Positions 1 through 9,020 of a stretch of DNA of 64,000 bases are shown in pieces; the first letter of the stretch is position 1; each line of letters starts with the position of its first letter. Origin of the DNA: Sva-07 sp963743825 (lineage in GTDB: Bacteria; Actinomycetota; Acidimicrobiia; Acidimicrobiales; Ilumatobacteraceae); assembly GCA_963743825.1 (NCBI GenBank), contig CAVURC010000005.1, positions 1 through 64,000 on the forward strand, read 5' to 3'. The translations under genes were made by a program, and so were the position numbers. The notes below the pieces were generated by a model. The model saw only the letters and a list, made by a program, of their open reading frames with translations. It was not told the DNA's origin and did no database searches.

Positions 1-2
1 CG

Positions 3-1415
3 GCGCTGCCCACCGACGTCGACTACGCCTCGGCCCGACTCGTCGACGAACGCACCGAGCACCTGAGGGTGCGCCGCAACGAACTCGAACCGGTGTTCAA
101 CGACTTCGACACCGGCGTCATGATCTCGATCTGGAACGGCGGCGGCCTCGGCTATGCCGCCACCACCGACCTCAGCGAGGCGGGCCTCGCCGCCGCTGTC
201 GATCGGGCCCGCTACTGGGCCGGTGTGACGGCCGGTGCGATGGTCACCACCGCCGCACCCACCAGCCACGCATCGGGCACCTACGCGTCGCCGGTCGAGG
301 TCACCTGGGACACACTCCCCCTCGACGACCGGCTCGAACTCCTGCACCAACAATCTCGGTTGCTCGGCATCGACGATCGCATCGTCAACTGGAGCTCGTC
401 GTTGGTGCGCCGCGACGTCGACCAACTCCTCATCACCACGTCCAACAGTGGCGACGCCGGCCGCATCGAACAGCGCTTCCGGTTCGTCTACCCGAGCCTG
501 CACGCCACGGCGAACGAGGGCACCAACACCCAGACCCGCACGTTCGGCGGTCACGCGTTCTGCGGCCAGGGTGGCGCCGAAGTGCTCGGCCGTTTCGGGT
601 TCGGCGACGCCGCGTCGAGAGTCGCCGAACAGGCGCTCGAGCTCCTGAGCGCGCCCAACTGCCCCACCGGCGTGATGGACGCACTGCTCGCCCCCGACCA
701 GATGATCCTGCAGATCCACGAGTCGATCGGCCACCCGCTCGAACTCGACCGCATCCTCGGCGACGAACGCAACTACGCCGGCACCAGCTTCGTCACCCCC
801 GAGATGTTCGGTTCGTACCAGTACGGCTCGGAGCTGCTCAACGTCACGTTCGATCCCACCGTGCCGGGCCAGCTCGCCTCGTACGGCTTCGACGACGACG
901 GCTCCCCCGCCGAGCGCCAGCACCTCATCGAGAACGGCATCCTCGTGCGCGGCCTCGGCGGCGCCGTGTCGCAGCAACGCAGCGGACTGCCGGGCGTGGC
1001 CAACTCACGTGCGCAGACGTGGAACCGTCCGCCGATCGACCGGATGGCCAACCTCAACGTCGAGCCCGGCGAATCGACCGTCGACGAGCTGATCTCCTCG
1101 ATCGAGCACGGCGTCTACCTCCACACCAACAACTCGTGGTCGATCGACGACAGCCGCAACAAGTTCCAGTTCGGCTGCGAGTACGGCCAGCGAATCGAGA
1201 ACGGCGAGATCGTCGGCGCCGTCCGCAACCCGGGCTATCGCGGCATCTCCTCCACGTTCTGGCGCAGCTTGAGCGGGGTCGCCAACCGTGACAGCTTCAC
1301 CGTGATGGGTACGCCCAACTGCGGCAAGGGCGAACTGAACCAGGTGATCGGCACCGGGCACGCCTCGCCGGCCTGCAAGTTCTCGAACATCGAGGTCTTC
1401 GGAGGCGAGGAATGA
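3..1415 (+). CDS. tldD: TldD-type metalloprotease, 5' end outside window
   Basis: Zinc metallopeptidase of the TldD/PmbA family, which with its TldE partner degrades unfolded or modified peptides in the cytoplasm. The reading frame is open from the first bases of the window. The residues before the first GTG (position 69) already look like family sequence (ERTEHLRV), so the real start lies upstream. The catalytic HExxxH motif is HESIGH at about 717-734, and a C-terminal Cys region (GTPNCGKGE) follows. The end overlaps the ATG of the next gene in an ATGA, as expected for a coupled TldD/TldE pair. The TldD assignment rests on the HExxxH motif, which the downstream partner lacks. Confidence 0.9.
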   Translation, partial: ALPTDVDYASARLVDERTEHLRVRRNELEPVFNDFDTGVMISIWNGGGLGYAATTDLSEAGLAAAVDRARYWAGVTAGAMVTTAAPTSHASGTYASPVEVTWDTLPLDDRLELLHQQSRLLGIDDRIVNWSSSLVRRDVDQLLITTSNSGDAGRIEQRFRFVYPSLHATANEGTNTQTRTFGGHAFCGQGGAEVLGRFGFGDAASRVAEQALELLSAPNCPTGVMDALLAPDQMILQIHESIGHPLELDRILGDERNYAGTSFVTPEMFGSYQYGSELLNVTFDPTVPGQLASYGFDDDGSPAERQHLIENGILVRGLGGAVSQQRSGLPGVANSRAQTWNRPPIDRMANLNVEPGESTVDELISSIEHGVYLHTNNSWSIDDSRNKFQFGCEYGQRIENGEIVGAVRNPGYRGISSTFWRSLSGVANRDSFTVMGTPNCGKGELNQVIGTGHASPACKFSNIEVFGGEE

Positions 1416-2771
1416 GCGACAACCGCATCGACAACCGCGTCGACGACCAGGCCTACTTCGACGAACTCGTCACCGCAGCGACGGCATCGCTCGTCGGCGA
1501 CGAGGTACTGCTCGCCAACGTGGCCGGCGAGCGCACCGACTTCATCCGCCTCAACAACGGCGACGTTCGCCAGGCCGGCAGCGTCGACCAACGAACGCTG
1601 ACCGTCGACCTGATCGAGGGGCGCCGCCACGTCGGAGGCCGCATCCGGCTCTCGGGCGTTCAACGGATCGACAGTGCCCGCCTGACGGCCCTGCTCGTCC
1701 AACTACGTGACCAGCGTCGCCTCGTGGCCGACGATCCCTTCCTGCTGTACAACACCGAGCCGACGTCGACCCAGCGGATCGAGCGCGGGTCGATTCCCGA
1801 ACCCGACGCCGCACTCGCCGACATCCGCGCCGCGAGCAACGGCCGCGACCTCGTGGGCATCTATGCCTCGGGCGACATGTTCGAGGGGTTCGCCAACAGC
1901 CTCGGTCAGCGCAACTGGTTCGAGTCGTCGACGTTCAACCTCGACTGGTGCTTCTACCTCCGCGCCGACAAGGCGGCGAAGAACATCTACGCCGGGTTCG
2001 ACTGGAACGACGACGCCTTCGCCGCCAAGGTCGACTGGTCGGCCCGTCAGCTGGTCGCGCTCGAACGCGATCCGATCAGCCTGTCGCCGGGTGACTACCG
2101 CACGTACCTCGCCCCACGCGCGATGGAGGAACTCCTGCAGCTCCTGTCGCACTACGGAGCGTTCGGACTCCGGGCCCGCGAGACCCGCCAGACCCCGCTG
2201 CTGAGGATGCTCGTCGACGACGTGAAGCTCTCGCCACTGCTGTCGCATCAGCGAGGACACGGCCAACGGTGTCGCGGCGAACTTCCAGTCCGCAGGGTTC
2301 CTGCGACCCGACTCGGTGCCGTTGATCGTCGACGGCGCCTACGCCGACACACTCGTGTCGCCACGGTCGGCACAGGAGTACGGCGTGCCCACCAACGGCG
2401 CCGCGGGCGGCGAGTATCCGCTGTCGATGGCGGTCGCCACGGGGCAGTTGCCGACCGACTCGGTGAACGAGGCACTCGGCACCGGATTGTTCGTCGGCAA
2501 CCTCTGGTACATCAACTTCTCCGACCAGTCCGCGTGTCGCAGCACCGGGATGACCCGCTTCGCCACGTTCTGGATGGACGACGGCGAAATCGTGGCACCG
2601 GTCAACGTGCTGCGCTTCGACGACACCGCGTACCATTTGCTCGGCGACCGCCTCGAGGGCCTCACCGATACCGCCGAGGTGCTGCTCGACGCCGCCAGCT
2701 ACGGCGAACGCTCCACGAGCAGCGCCCGACTCCCCGGTGCCCTCGTCGGCGCCATGCGCTTCGTCCTGTAG
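1412..2771 (+). CDS. pmbA: TldE/PmbA-like partner protease subunit, one +1 frameshift
   Basis: Partner of the upstream TldD-like gene; TldE subunits lack the HExxxH motif and form a heterodimer with TldD. The frame opened at 1412 matches the family up to LSPLLS. The family sequence then resumes one base out of register as ISEDTANGVAANFQSAGF from about 2247 and runs to the stop at 2769-2771. The combined length, about 453 residues, is normal for the family. The shift is one extra base near 2240-2250. Without it the first frame would run as Arg-rich nonsense to 3118. Both halves are well conserved, so sequence error is more likely than gene death. Confidence 0.85.
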
Positions 2772-2822
2772 GGCGACCGGGGCGGTTGGAGGCGGCGGGT
2801 CGCAGCGGTACGGTCGACGCCG

Positions 2823-3077
2823 ATGAAGAAGCTTCTCCTGATCATTGCCATCATCGGCGCGGCTGCTGCTGCCGCTGCTGCGTTCCGTCGCGACAACTCG
2901 AAGACCGGAGCCACGAAGGCCACCACCTCCGCGAGCACCTTCACCCAGCAGGCCAAGGACAAGGTCCAGCCCGCCGCCACCAAGGCCGCCGACGCGGTCG
3001 AGGATGCTGCCGACGACGCCGCGGACGCGGTTGGCGACGCGGCCGACGCCGTGAAGGACGCCGCCTCCACCAACTGA
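2823..3077 (+). CDS. small Ala/Asp-rich protein with N-terminal hydrophobic segment
   Basis: An 84-residue protein with no recognised domain. It starts MKKLLLIIAIIGAA, a Lys-Lys plus hydrophobic stretch of about 20 residues that could be a signal anchor. The rest is low-complexity Ala/Asp/Thr/Lys sequence with repeats such as DAADDAADAV that would form an amphipathic helix. It resembles small YtxH-like or stress-associated membrane-anchored proteins in composition only. The stop codon abuts a perfect palindrome. The start is the only Met-Lys-Lys start in frame; no strong ribosome-binding site is visible. Confidence 0.6.
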   Translation: MKKLLLIIAIIGAAAAAAAAFRRDNSKTGATKATTSASTFTQQAKDKVQPAATKAADAVEDAADDAADAVGDAADAVKDAASTN

Positions 3078-3109
3078 CGTACACGATGTGTCTGACACAT
3101 CGTGTACGT
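3077..3109. repeat. family I palindrome centred on GTCTGAC
   Basis: A perfect inverted repeat with 16-base arms around a single central T at 3093. It touches the stop of the small protein upstream and ends 16 bases before the sulfotransferase start. There is no T-run after it. Bases 3078-3108 are identical to 25211-25241. It is a candidate terminator or REP-like element. Confidence 0.85.
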
Positions 3110-3125
3110 GCGTCATGATGGGCGC

Positions 3126-3750
3126 ATGACGATCCAACTGGTCGGCGTCGGCCTCGGCCGCACCGGCACCCTGTCGCTCAAGCTCGCGCTCGAACAGCTC
3201 CTCGGTGGCACCTGCCATCACATGTTCGAGGTGTTCGCGCATCCCGACGAGGTCGCGTTCTGGGACGCGGCGATGCGCGGCGAGACGGTCGACTTCCCGG
3301 TGTTGCTCGATGGATACTGCGCCATCGTCGACTATCCCGGCGCCGCGGTGTGGCGCGAACTCGCCGAAGCGTTCCCGGACGCCCCGGTGCTGCTGTCGAC
3401 ACGCTCGTCGGCCCAGGTGTGGTGGGACAGTGCCAGCTCCACCATCTTCCCCTCGACGCAACGCCCGGCCGACGATGACGACTACAGCCGACAGCACAAG
3501 GCGATGATCAACGCGATGTTCGACCGCAACCTCGGTGTCGCGCTGGACGACGCCGACGGCGTGATGGCTGCGTACGAAGCGCACAATGCCGCAGTGCGCG
3601 CCGAGATCGCACCCGAACGGCTCTTCGAGTATCAGCCCGGCGACGGGTGGGGCCCGCTGTGTGCAGCGCTCGGCCTGCCCGAGCCGACCGAGCCGTTCCC
3701 GCACACGAACACCCGCGACGAGTTCCGCTCGCGCTCCGGGCCTCGACTGA
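3126..3750 (+). CDS. sulfotransferase family protein, +1 frameshift near C-terminus
   Basis: P-loop sulfotransferase-like protein (the family that often carries GLGRTGT near the N-terminus). The start is MTIQLVGVGLGRTGTLSLK, with the PAPS-binding-like loop GLGRTGTLS at residues 8-16. The family sequence continues to FPHTNTRDEFRS. In the original frame the protein would then run on to 3950 over the opposite-strand gene. With one extra base skipped near 3730, the frame gives a short tail such as APGLD and a stop at 3748-3750, three bases before the end of the convergent gene. That fits the family length (about 208 residues). The substrate is unknown. Confidence 0.75.
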
Positions 3751-3753
3751 ACA

Positions 3754-4203
3754 TCAGCCGAGCGGCGCGCAGACGCGCTCGATCGCTGCCAGGAGGGCAT
3801 CGGGTTCATCGGTCCCGATGCGAAACACTCTGCCCGACCGCATCTCGAGTTCGACGGCGTCGTGGCCGGCAACGTTGTACATCCATCCCCTGGAGACCTT
3901 CCGGATGCCCCATCCGTGCCACCAGCTGTTGCGAACCGCGCGTGCGCTGACGATGTCGGCGACAGCGGTCGCGCGTTTCGGCCAACCCCATCCGAACGTC
4001 GCAACGACCGAGCGCTCGCCGACCGAGGTGGTCAATCGGGAGCTCACCACACCGGTGACGATGAGCAGGGCGAAGCCCACCTCGGCCACCATCGCTCCGA
4101 CCGATGGGAACGGCATCGAAGCAGCCGCCCAGATCAGCCCGATCAGCCCACCGAGGCTGATCAGCCACATCCATCTCGATTCCTGGACGTGTCGGTAGCC
4201 CAC
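3754..4203 (-). CDS. membrane protein with PH-like C-terminal domain, function unknown
   Basis: A 149-residue protein. Two hydrophobic segments near residues 11-30 and 36-55 suggest an N-terminal membrane hairpin. The remainder, with alternating beta-like stretches (SRLTTSVGERSVVATF, ELEMRSGRVFRIGTDEP) and a final helix (DALLAAIERVC), resembles the bacterial PH domains found in small actinobacterial membrane proteins. That is a structural impression; no catalytic motif is seen. It converges on the sulfotransferase and diverges from the gene at 4269. Confidence 0.65.
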   Translation of the reverse strand: MGYRHVQESRWMWLISLGGLIGLIWAAASMPFPSVGAMVAEVGFALLIVTGVVSSRLTTSVGERSVVATFGWGWPKRATAVADIVSARAVRNSWWHGWGIRKVSRGWMYNVAGHDAVELEMRSGRVFRIGTDEPDALLAAIERVCAPLG

Positions 4204-4268
4204 CGCCCAACTGTGTCACAGCCCCGCGTCACACTCGTCGACAGCTACGAGAACCGGAGGATGAAACG

Positions 4269-4742
4269 ATGTTGGTACTGATCGCAACAAACGATCTGCA
4301 AGGAACTGTCGAGAGCGACTACGCCTGGACCGTCGAAGGTGAGCTGGTCACCCCCGTGGCCACCGAGTGCGCATCGGGCGAGCGATGCGGCTGCAACCGC
4401 GGCTTTCCCGGCCTGGCGAGCGGATACGCAACCACCACTGCCATGGTCGTGAACCGCCCGGGAGTCACCGAAGCCGACCTTCGCGACGCGGTGTACGACT
4501 GGCTCGATCGGGGCGGCTGGATCGACCTGCTCGAACAGACTGCCGTCGACCGCTCGATCGCCGCCGGCCACGACGGCGATCTCGCAATCGACGAATACGA
4601 CACCATCGACACGATGGTCGACTCGATCATCGCCGAACACCTCGACATGATCCACGAGGTCTGCTCGTCGTTCCCCGAAGGCACCGTGGTCGTCCGACGC
4701 GGCCCCCTCGTCGCCGCCCGTTCGCACCCTTTCGCCGCATGA
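4269..4742 (+). CDS. conserved hypothetical protein, Cys-containing
   Basis: A 157-residue soluble protein. Its N-terminus (MLVLIATNDLQGTVESDYAW) and the Cys cluster CASGERCGCNRGFPG at about residues 35-49 recall a conserved actinobacterial family of unknown function in which a DFCWTVEGELV-like start is followed by a Cys-rich loop. The C-terminal half is acidic and helical. It begins with ATG after GGAGGATGAAACG, a clear ribosome-binding site. I cannot assign a function. Confidence 0.7.
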   Translation: MLVLIATNDLQGTVESDYAWTVEGELVTPVATECASGERCGCNRGFPGLASGYATTTAMVVNRPGVTEADLRDAVYDWLDRGGWIDLLEQTAVDRSIAAGHDGDLAIDEYDTIDTMVDSIIAEHLDMIHEVCSSFPEGTVVVRRGPLVAARSHPFAA

Positions 4743-4800
4743 ACGCTGACGGCACCGGGACACCTCGGAGCGTCGACGTCGTGCCCTAGGTTTGACGCCC

Positions 4801-5418
4801 ATGGGCCTGTATGACCGCCACGTGCTGCCGAGGGTCATCAACGTCGCCTGTAGCGGCAGCGACATCGAACGCCAGCGTCGGATGGTGGTGCCACAGGCGA
4901 CGGGTCGCGTCCTGGAAGTCGGGATGGGCCCAGGGCTGAACCTGCCGTTCTACGACGCCACGCACGTCGAGTTCGTGTGGGGGCTCGAGCCGAACGACGG
5001 CATGCGATCGATCGCCGCCGAACGCATCGAGGCATCAGCCCTCGAGGTTCGCTGGCTCGACCTGCCCGGCGAGGAGATCCCCCTCGACGACAACAGCGTC
5101 GACACCGTCGTGCTCACCTACACGCTGTGCAGTATCGCCGGCTGGGAACAGGCACTCGGCCAGATGCGCCGCGTGCTGAAGCCCGGCGGGCGGCTGCTGT
5201 TCTCCGAGCACGGCGAATCACCCGACGAATCGGTGCGTACCTGGCAGCATCGGATCAATCCGGTCTGGAAGCGGGTCGCCGGCGGCTGCCACATCACCCG
5301 GCGCATCCCCGACCTGATCGAGCAGGGCGGATTCACCATCGACCAGCTCGACCAGGGCTACCTCCCAGGCCCGAAGATCGGCGCCTACCACTACTGGGGC
5401 AGCGCCGATCCCCGCTGA
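4801..5418 (+). CDS. class I SAM-dependent methyltransferase
   Basis: A 205-residue Methyltransf_11-type enzyme. Motif I for S-adenosylmethionine binding is VLEVGMGPGLNL (about residues 34-45), and the acidic motif II region is WGLEPNDGM. Motif IV-like sequence VDTVVLTYTLCSI and the post-motif LKPGGRLLFSEHG follow. The first in-frame start is TTG at 4792, but ATG at 4801 gives the usual MGLYDRHVLPRVIN start and is preferred. The substrate is unknown; the YDRHVLPRVINVACS start resembles phospholipid/ubiquinone-type methyltransferase-like proteins. Confidence 0.85.
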   Translation: MGLYDRHVLPRVINVACSGSDIERQRRMVVPQATGRVLEVGMGPGLNLPFYDATHVEFVWGLEPNDGMRSIAAERIEASALEVRWLDLPGEEIPLDDNSVDTVVLTYTLCSIAGWEQALGQMRRVLKPGGRLLFSEHGESPDESVRTWQHRINPVWKRVAGGCHITRRIPDLIEQGGFTIDQLDQGYLPGPKIGAYHYWGSADPR

Positions 5419-5515
5419 ATTTCGTGCGATCTCGCCCGAGTCGGGCCGTTTGCCCCTGCCGCGACGTATGGCCGTGAGTAGTGTCGACACCGACATCGAA
5501 ACCCGGGGAGGACCC

Positions 5516-7114
5516 ATGAAACGCATCGTTGTGTTGCTGGCTGTCGGCGCTGTCGCCGCAGCATCTTGTGGAGGCGGCGACTCGTCATCGAGCGATTCCA
5601 TCGCCGACGTCGACGCGACCACCGAAGCAACCACCGAAGCGACCACCGCCTCCACGGAGTCGTCGACGACCGAGGCAACCGCATTCGACATCGCCGATGT
5701 CGAGCAATCCGTCGTCAAGATCCTGGCCGAGGGAACGTTCGTCGACCCCGAGGTCGGCGAACAAGCCAACTCCGCCGGTGTCGGCAGTGGAGCGATCGTC
5801 TCCGAAGACGGAATTGTCGTCACGAACAACCACGTCGTCACCGGCGCTGCGCTGTTGCAGGTCACGGTGCCCGGTGAGGACGAACCCGTGAACGCAAAGA
5901 TCCTCGCGGTCAGCGAGTGTTCCGACCTCGCAGTGATCCAGCTCGACGGCGACGGCTACACGCCGCTGTCGTACTACGACGGCGAGGTGACCACCGGGCT
6001 CGAGGTCTATGCCGCCGGTTACCCGGCCAGCGACGCGAACACGATCGACGAGGTCGACTACACCCTCACCCGCGGCATCATCAGCTCGACGACCGCGAGT
6101 GGCGAGACGAGTTGGGCCTCGGTCGACGAAGTCCTCGAGCACGACGCTCGCATCCGCGGTGGTAACTCGGGCGGCCCGCTGGTCGACATCGAGGGTCGCA
6201 TCGTCGGGTTCAACTACTCGGGTATCGACGCGAGCGACCAGAACTATGCCATCGCCGCTGCCGATGCCCGTCCGATCATCGACGAGCTCACCGCAGGGAA
6301 CAACGTCGAGTCGATCGGCATCAACGGTGAAGCGGTGCTCGACGAGGAAGCCGGAGTCAACGGCATCTGGGTGGCAAGCGTCGAGAGCGGTTCGCCGGCC
6401 GACGTCGCCGGCATCCTGCCGGGTGACATCATCACCCGCTTGGAAGGCCTCGACCTGGCCCTCGACGGCACGATGAGCGACTACTGCGACATCCTGCGCA
6501 CCCAGGGCTCCGACGCCACCATGAGCCTCGAGGTCCTCCGGTTCTCGACCGAGGAGGTCTACGAAGGCCAGCTCAACGGCGACCCGCTGACGTTGTCGTT
6601 CTCGTTCGCCCAGACCTACGACGATGCGATCGTCGACGATCCCGCCGCGGCAACCACCTACACCGAGTACGTCAACATCTCCGACGACAGCGGCTCGATC
6701 AGCACCGACGTGCCGGTCGAATGGGCCGACATCGACGGCGCCCTGAACCCCGACTTCGGTCCGAGCCTCTACGCAGCTCCGAACCTCGAGGAGTTCTCCG
6801 GCACGTTCACGACACCGGGCGTCATCATCGAAGCGACGAGCGCTCTGGACATGAACGCCATCAACTCGACACTCGACGAGATCAACTTCGCCGACTCGTG
6901 CACCTACGAGGGACGCGCCCCCTACAGCGACCCCCTCTACGCTGGATCGATCGACACCTGGTCGAACTGCGGTGGTGTCGGTGCCATCGTGTTCGTCCTC
7001 GGCGTCACGCCCGCCGACGGGAGCTATCTCGCACGGATTCTGATCCAGGCGGTCGAGGAGCGCGACCTCGACGCGGCCGACCAGATTCTCGCCACGTTCG
7101 TCGCCAGCCCCTGA
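5516..7114 (+). CDS. HtrA/DegP-like secreted serine protease lipoprotein with PDZ domain
   Basis: A 532-residue exported S1C-family protease. The start at 5516 follows GGGGAGGACC and gives a lipoprotein signal (MKRIVVLL, lipobox with Cys18). An Asp/Thr/Ser-rich tether of about 45 residues precedes the trypsin-like domain. The catalytic triad is His106 (VTNNHVV), Asp137 (SDLAVIQLD) and Ser218 (IRGGNSGGPLV). A PDZ domain (VESGSPADVAGILPGD) follows. The last ~170 residues form a further extracellular domain of unknown type with two Cys residues. Its likely role is extracytoplasmic protein quality control. It stands alone, with a MOSC gene convergent 9 bases downstream. Confidence 0.88.
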   Translation: MKRIVVLLAVGAVAAASCGGGDSSSSDSIADVDATTEATTEATTASTESSTTEATAFDIADVEQSVVKILAEGTFVDPEVGEQANSAGVGSGAIVSEDGIVVTNNHVVTGAALLQVTVPGEDEPVNAKILAVSECSDLAVIQLDGDGYTPLSYYDGEVTTGLEVYAAGYPASDANTIDEVDYTLTRGIISSTTASGETSWASVDEVLEHDARIRGGNSGGPLVDIEGRIVGFNYSGIDASDQNYAIAAADARPIIDELTAGNNVESIGINGEAVLDEEAGVNGIWVASVESGSPADVAGILPGDIITRLEGLDLALDGTMSDYCDILRTQGSDATMSLEVLRFSTEEVYEGQLNGDPLTLSFSFAQTYDDAIVDDPAAATTYTEYVNISDDSGSISTDVPVEWADIDGALNPDFGPSLYAAPNLEEFSGTFTTPGVIIEATSALDMNAINSTLDEINFADSCTYEGRAPYSDPLYAGSIDTWSNCGGVGAIVFVLGVTPADGSYLARILIQAVEERDLDAADQILATFVASP

Positions 7115-7123
7115 CGCGACCCG

Positions 7124-7976
7124 TCAGAGCAACGTCAGGGCGTCGCCGAGTGCGACGGCGCCCGGCGTGACGACCGTGGCGTAGACGCCGAGGTTCTGGT
7201 CGAGATCGCGCACGATGTGGCGCAGGATCGCACGGTCAGCGGGGATCGAGTCGTCGATCTCCCGCGTCACCATCACACAGCGCGGGCATGGCGCGCCGAA
7301 CTCGATCGTCGCCGATCCGAGAGTGGCCCGCCGGCCACGCCAGTCGAACTCGGGATGGCCCGGTGTCGAGGCGTCCGCGCCGGCATCGCCCGTGTCGATC
7401 ATCAGCGACGGCCTGAAGCGGCGGATGTCGACGTTCGAGTCCGGGAGCGCCTGCGCCAGCGCAGCGAGTGCCGCCGTGGTCATCACCATCAGCGGGAACA
7501 CGTCGTAATAGGTGCCGGGAGGCGATTCGAACTCCGCGATGATCGGCGGGAAGATCGAGAAGTCGGGGAACGGCTCGTCGGCCTCACGTCCGAAGATCCC
7601 CCGCAACTCGGCAACGACGTCATCGGAGTCGGGCGCGCCACGCCGGTAGTGCTCGAGGTCGTCGGCCGGATGCAACCGCTCGAGGCGCACGGGATGGTCG
7701 ATCGCCGCACTCACCCGCTCGTGCACGTCGACATCGGTCGTGCGCACGGTGGAGCCGTCGGGCAGGGTGATCTCCACGTCGCCATCGCCGAGATCATGGG
7801 CGGCGAGCCGCATCAGCGTCCCGATCTTCTTCGCTCCGCGAATGCCTCCTCGCTGGAGATCCCGCGCCGCCCAGGTCCGATCACCGACGATCCCGAGCGG
7901 AACCGATTTCGATTGCGTCAACGGTCTCTCCGACCATCGACTTCACGGGATATCGCCACAACTCGCTGACCTGCAT
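7124..7976 (-). CDS. MOSC domain protein, +1 frameshift near N-terminus
   Basis: MOSC-family protein (molybdenum-cofactor sulfurase C-terminal type), with the conserved Cys in APCPRCVMVT. The long frame begins only at 7921, but the typical N-terminus MQVSELWRYPVKSM lies one frame over, starting with ATG at 7976. The two join around 7900 as VDAIEIG / PLGIVGDRTW if one extra base is removed. The total is then about 284 residues, normal for proteins with MOSC_N plus MOSC domains. Such proteins handle sulfur on molybdopterin or reduce N-hydroxylated substrates; the substrate here is unknown. Confidence 0.8.
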
Positions 7977-8006
7977 GAGCCCACCCTAGGCATCGCTCCT
8001 GACCGG

Positions 8007-9005
8007 TTACGGCACGAGCACCGCCGCCCCGCCGACGTCACCGCGTGCCAGGTCGGCGAGTGCCTGGTTGGCTTCGGCGAGCGGATAGACGTCGGCGATC
8101 GTCCGGATCGGAATCGCCGCCGCGAGCGTCAGGAACTCCTCGGCGTCGCGTCTCGTGAAGTTCGCCACACTCCGGAGTCCACGTTCACCCCAGAGCAGGT
8201 CGTAGTCGAACGCCGGGATCCCGTCGAGGTGAATGGCATTGATCGCCACGGTTCCACCAGGACGCACCGCCCTCAGCGCCGCGACGACCACCGCGCCCAC
8301 GGGCGCAAAGGTCACCGCCGCATCGAGCGGCACCGGCGGCATGTCGTCGTACCCACCGACCCAGACTGCGCCGAGCTCGGTCGCCCGCGCGCGCTCGCGC
8401 TCCGACCGCGTCGCCACGTACACCTCACACCCCCAGTGGTGCGCAACCTGCAGCGCCAGCAGCGCAGACGCACCGAAGCCGTACAGACCGAGCCGGCCAC
8501 CCTGCACGATGCCGGACATCTTCAGCGACCGGTACCCGATCACGCCGCCGCAGAGGAGTGGAGCCGCCTCGACGTCGCTGAACGCTTCGGGGATCGCAAA
8601 CACGAAGTCGGCACGTGCAGTCATGGTCTCGGCGAATCCACCGTCGCGATCCCATCCGGTGAACACCGCATCGGCACAGAGATTCTCGTTGCCGCCGCGA
8701 CATCGAGCGCACTCACCACACGCGCCGGCGAGCCAGGCCACACCGACTCGATCGCCGACCTTCCAACGATCGACACCTTCGCCGATGGCTCGCACCCTGC
8801 CGACGACCTGATGGCCCGGCACGAACGGCAAGTGTCTGGGGGCCAGATCACCCTCCGCCAGCTGCAAGTCCGTTCGGCACACACCGCATGCCGCGATCTC
8901 GATGACGATCTCACCGGCTTGCGGGCTCGGGTCGTGGTCGTCGACGGCCACGAGTGGATGTGTCTCGATCGGTCCAGGCTGTCGAAGTTGCTGTGCCCGG
9001 CCCAT
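8007..9005 (-). CDS. zinc-dependent alcohol dehydrogenase (MDR superfamily)
   Basis: A 332-residue medium-chain dehydrogenase. Catalytic zinc ligands are in ACGVCRTDLQL and PGHQVVG. The four-Cys structural zinc loop is CGECARCRGGNENLC. The nucleotide fold carries GLYGFGASALLALQVA in place of the standard GxGxxG. The family (AdhP/AdhA-like, CG(V)CRTDLH type) oxidises or reduces small alcohols and aldehydes with NAD(P). The start ATG at 9005 lies just upstream of the acyltransferase stop on the same strand, so it may be the last gene of a lipid-related minus-strand run. Confidence 0.88.
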   Translation of the reverse strand: MGRAQQLRQPGPIETHPLVAVDDHDPSPQAGEIVIEIAACGVCRTDLQLAEGDLAPRHLPFVPGHQVVGRVRAIGEGVDRWKVGDRVGVAWLAGACGECARCRGGNENLCADAVFTGWDRDGGFAETMTARADFVFAIPEAFSDVEAAPLLCGGVIGYRSLKMSGIVQGGRLGLYGFGASALLALQVAHHWGCEVYVATRSERERARATELGAVWVGGYDDMPPVPLDAAVTFAPVGAVVVAALRAVRPGGTVAINAIHLDGIPAFDYDLLWGERGLRSVANFTRRDAEEFLTLAAAIPIRTIADVYPLAEANQALADLARGDVGGAAVLVP

Positions 9006-9020
9006 GGCACCCCGATCAGT

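Noticed and set aside
3750..3950. Sulfotransferase extending to 3950 in its first frame
   Set aside because: The extension is Arg-rich and runs over the convergent gene; a one-base shift gives a stop at 3748-3750 that fits both genes.
2076..4004. Long open frame of 642 codons on the minus strand
   Set aside because: Antisense to well-conserved plus-strand genes; its His/Arg/Gly-rich composition is the usual shadow of high-GC coding sequence.
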